Assembly (NCBI GenBank): GCA_030710605.1
Contig: CP092877.1
Span: forward strand, 72,873,006 to 72,937,005
Direction: 5' to 3'
Source: Cordylochernes scorpioides
Taxonomy: Eukaryota; Arthropoda; Arachnida; Pseudoscorpiones; Chernetidae
DNA length: 64,000 bases
Part shown: in pieces, positions 63,935 through 64,000 of the stretch
How positions within the stretch are numbered: the stretch's first letter is position 1
Layout of the letters: each line of letters begins with the position of its first letter
Made by a program: the position numbers and the translations under genes
Notes under the pieces: generated by a model
Seen by the model: only the letters and a program-made list of their open reading frames with translations
Databases searched by the model: none
What the model was told of the DNA's origin: nothing

Positions 63935-64000
63935 AGATAGAGGCTGCCTGGCCGGCATTCATAGATCTTCAAATAAAAGACATTTCGGCCAGTAAATCTT
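63935..64000 (+). repeat. Start of an element related to 19513-19750
   Basis: GAGGCTGCCTGGCCGGCATT, CATAG and TTTCGGCCAGTAAATCTT match 19551-19660. The copy runs off the window. Confidence 0.55.

Overview
The window is AT-rich, repeat-dominated nuclear DNA from an animal, most likely an invertebrate. The case rests on the content: non-LTR retrotransposon (LINE) tails, Helitrons, hAT and pogo/Tigger-like DNA elements, tRNA-derived sequences and minisatellites, with AATAAA signals and target-site duplications (TSDs). There is no dense gene packing and no operon. I recognise no host protein-coding gene. The only long, intact, non-repetitive open frame is a LINE ORF1 at 40157-41926. The species cannot be named from the sequence.

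Layout. 1-1.4 kb: LINE C-terminal remnants. 1.55-4.86 kb: a satellite grown out of a pogo/Tigger-like MITE. 5-12 kb: mariner-like hairpins, a short retroposon, a tRNA-cored palindromic element, a 35-bp array and a LINE tail with a perfect TSD. 12.2-13.5 kb: degenerate minisatellite. 14.4-21 kb: hammerhead-like motifs, poly(G) Helitrons, palindromes and repeated LINE 3' ends. 21.4-22.1 kb: a compact Helitron. 22.5-32.4 kb: five minisatellite arrays and LINE remnants. 32.8-35.2 kb: a 2.3-kb Helitron whose unoccupied site lies at 18.12 kb. 35.5-37 kb: tRNA-like repeats and a deleted hAT. 37.6-40 kb: a minisatellite and a pogo-like MITE with its empty site nearby. 40.1-42 kb: ORF1-only retrotransposon. 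42.8-45.8 kb: 86-bp satellite. 47.4-49.5 kb: a second MITE-derived array and a GT-rich array. 49.85-51.74 kb: the richest cluster of hammerhead-ribozyme-like sequences and palindromes. 52-53.3 kb: LINE remnants. 53.9-57.7 kb: 33-bp-family and 39-bp arrays. 58-61 kb: nested retroelements, a MITE and a Helitron end. 61.7-63.7 kb: 23-bp and 171-bp arrays.

How the parts relate. Nothing here forms a metabolic pathway; the common theme is mobile-element biology. (1) Several families of short palindromic elements carry hammerhead-like catalytic cores, as is established for Penelope-like elements and retrozymes. (2) Several insertions can be proved inside the window because the empty site or a TSD is also present. 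(3) LINE 3' ends share a hairpin just before AATAAA whose stem sequence changes while pairing is kept. (4) Terminal-inverted-repeat elements appear to have seeded satellite arrays. Most long frames in the minisatellites are consequences of stop-free monomers, often with periods divisible by three.
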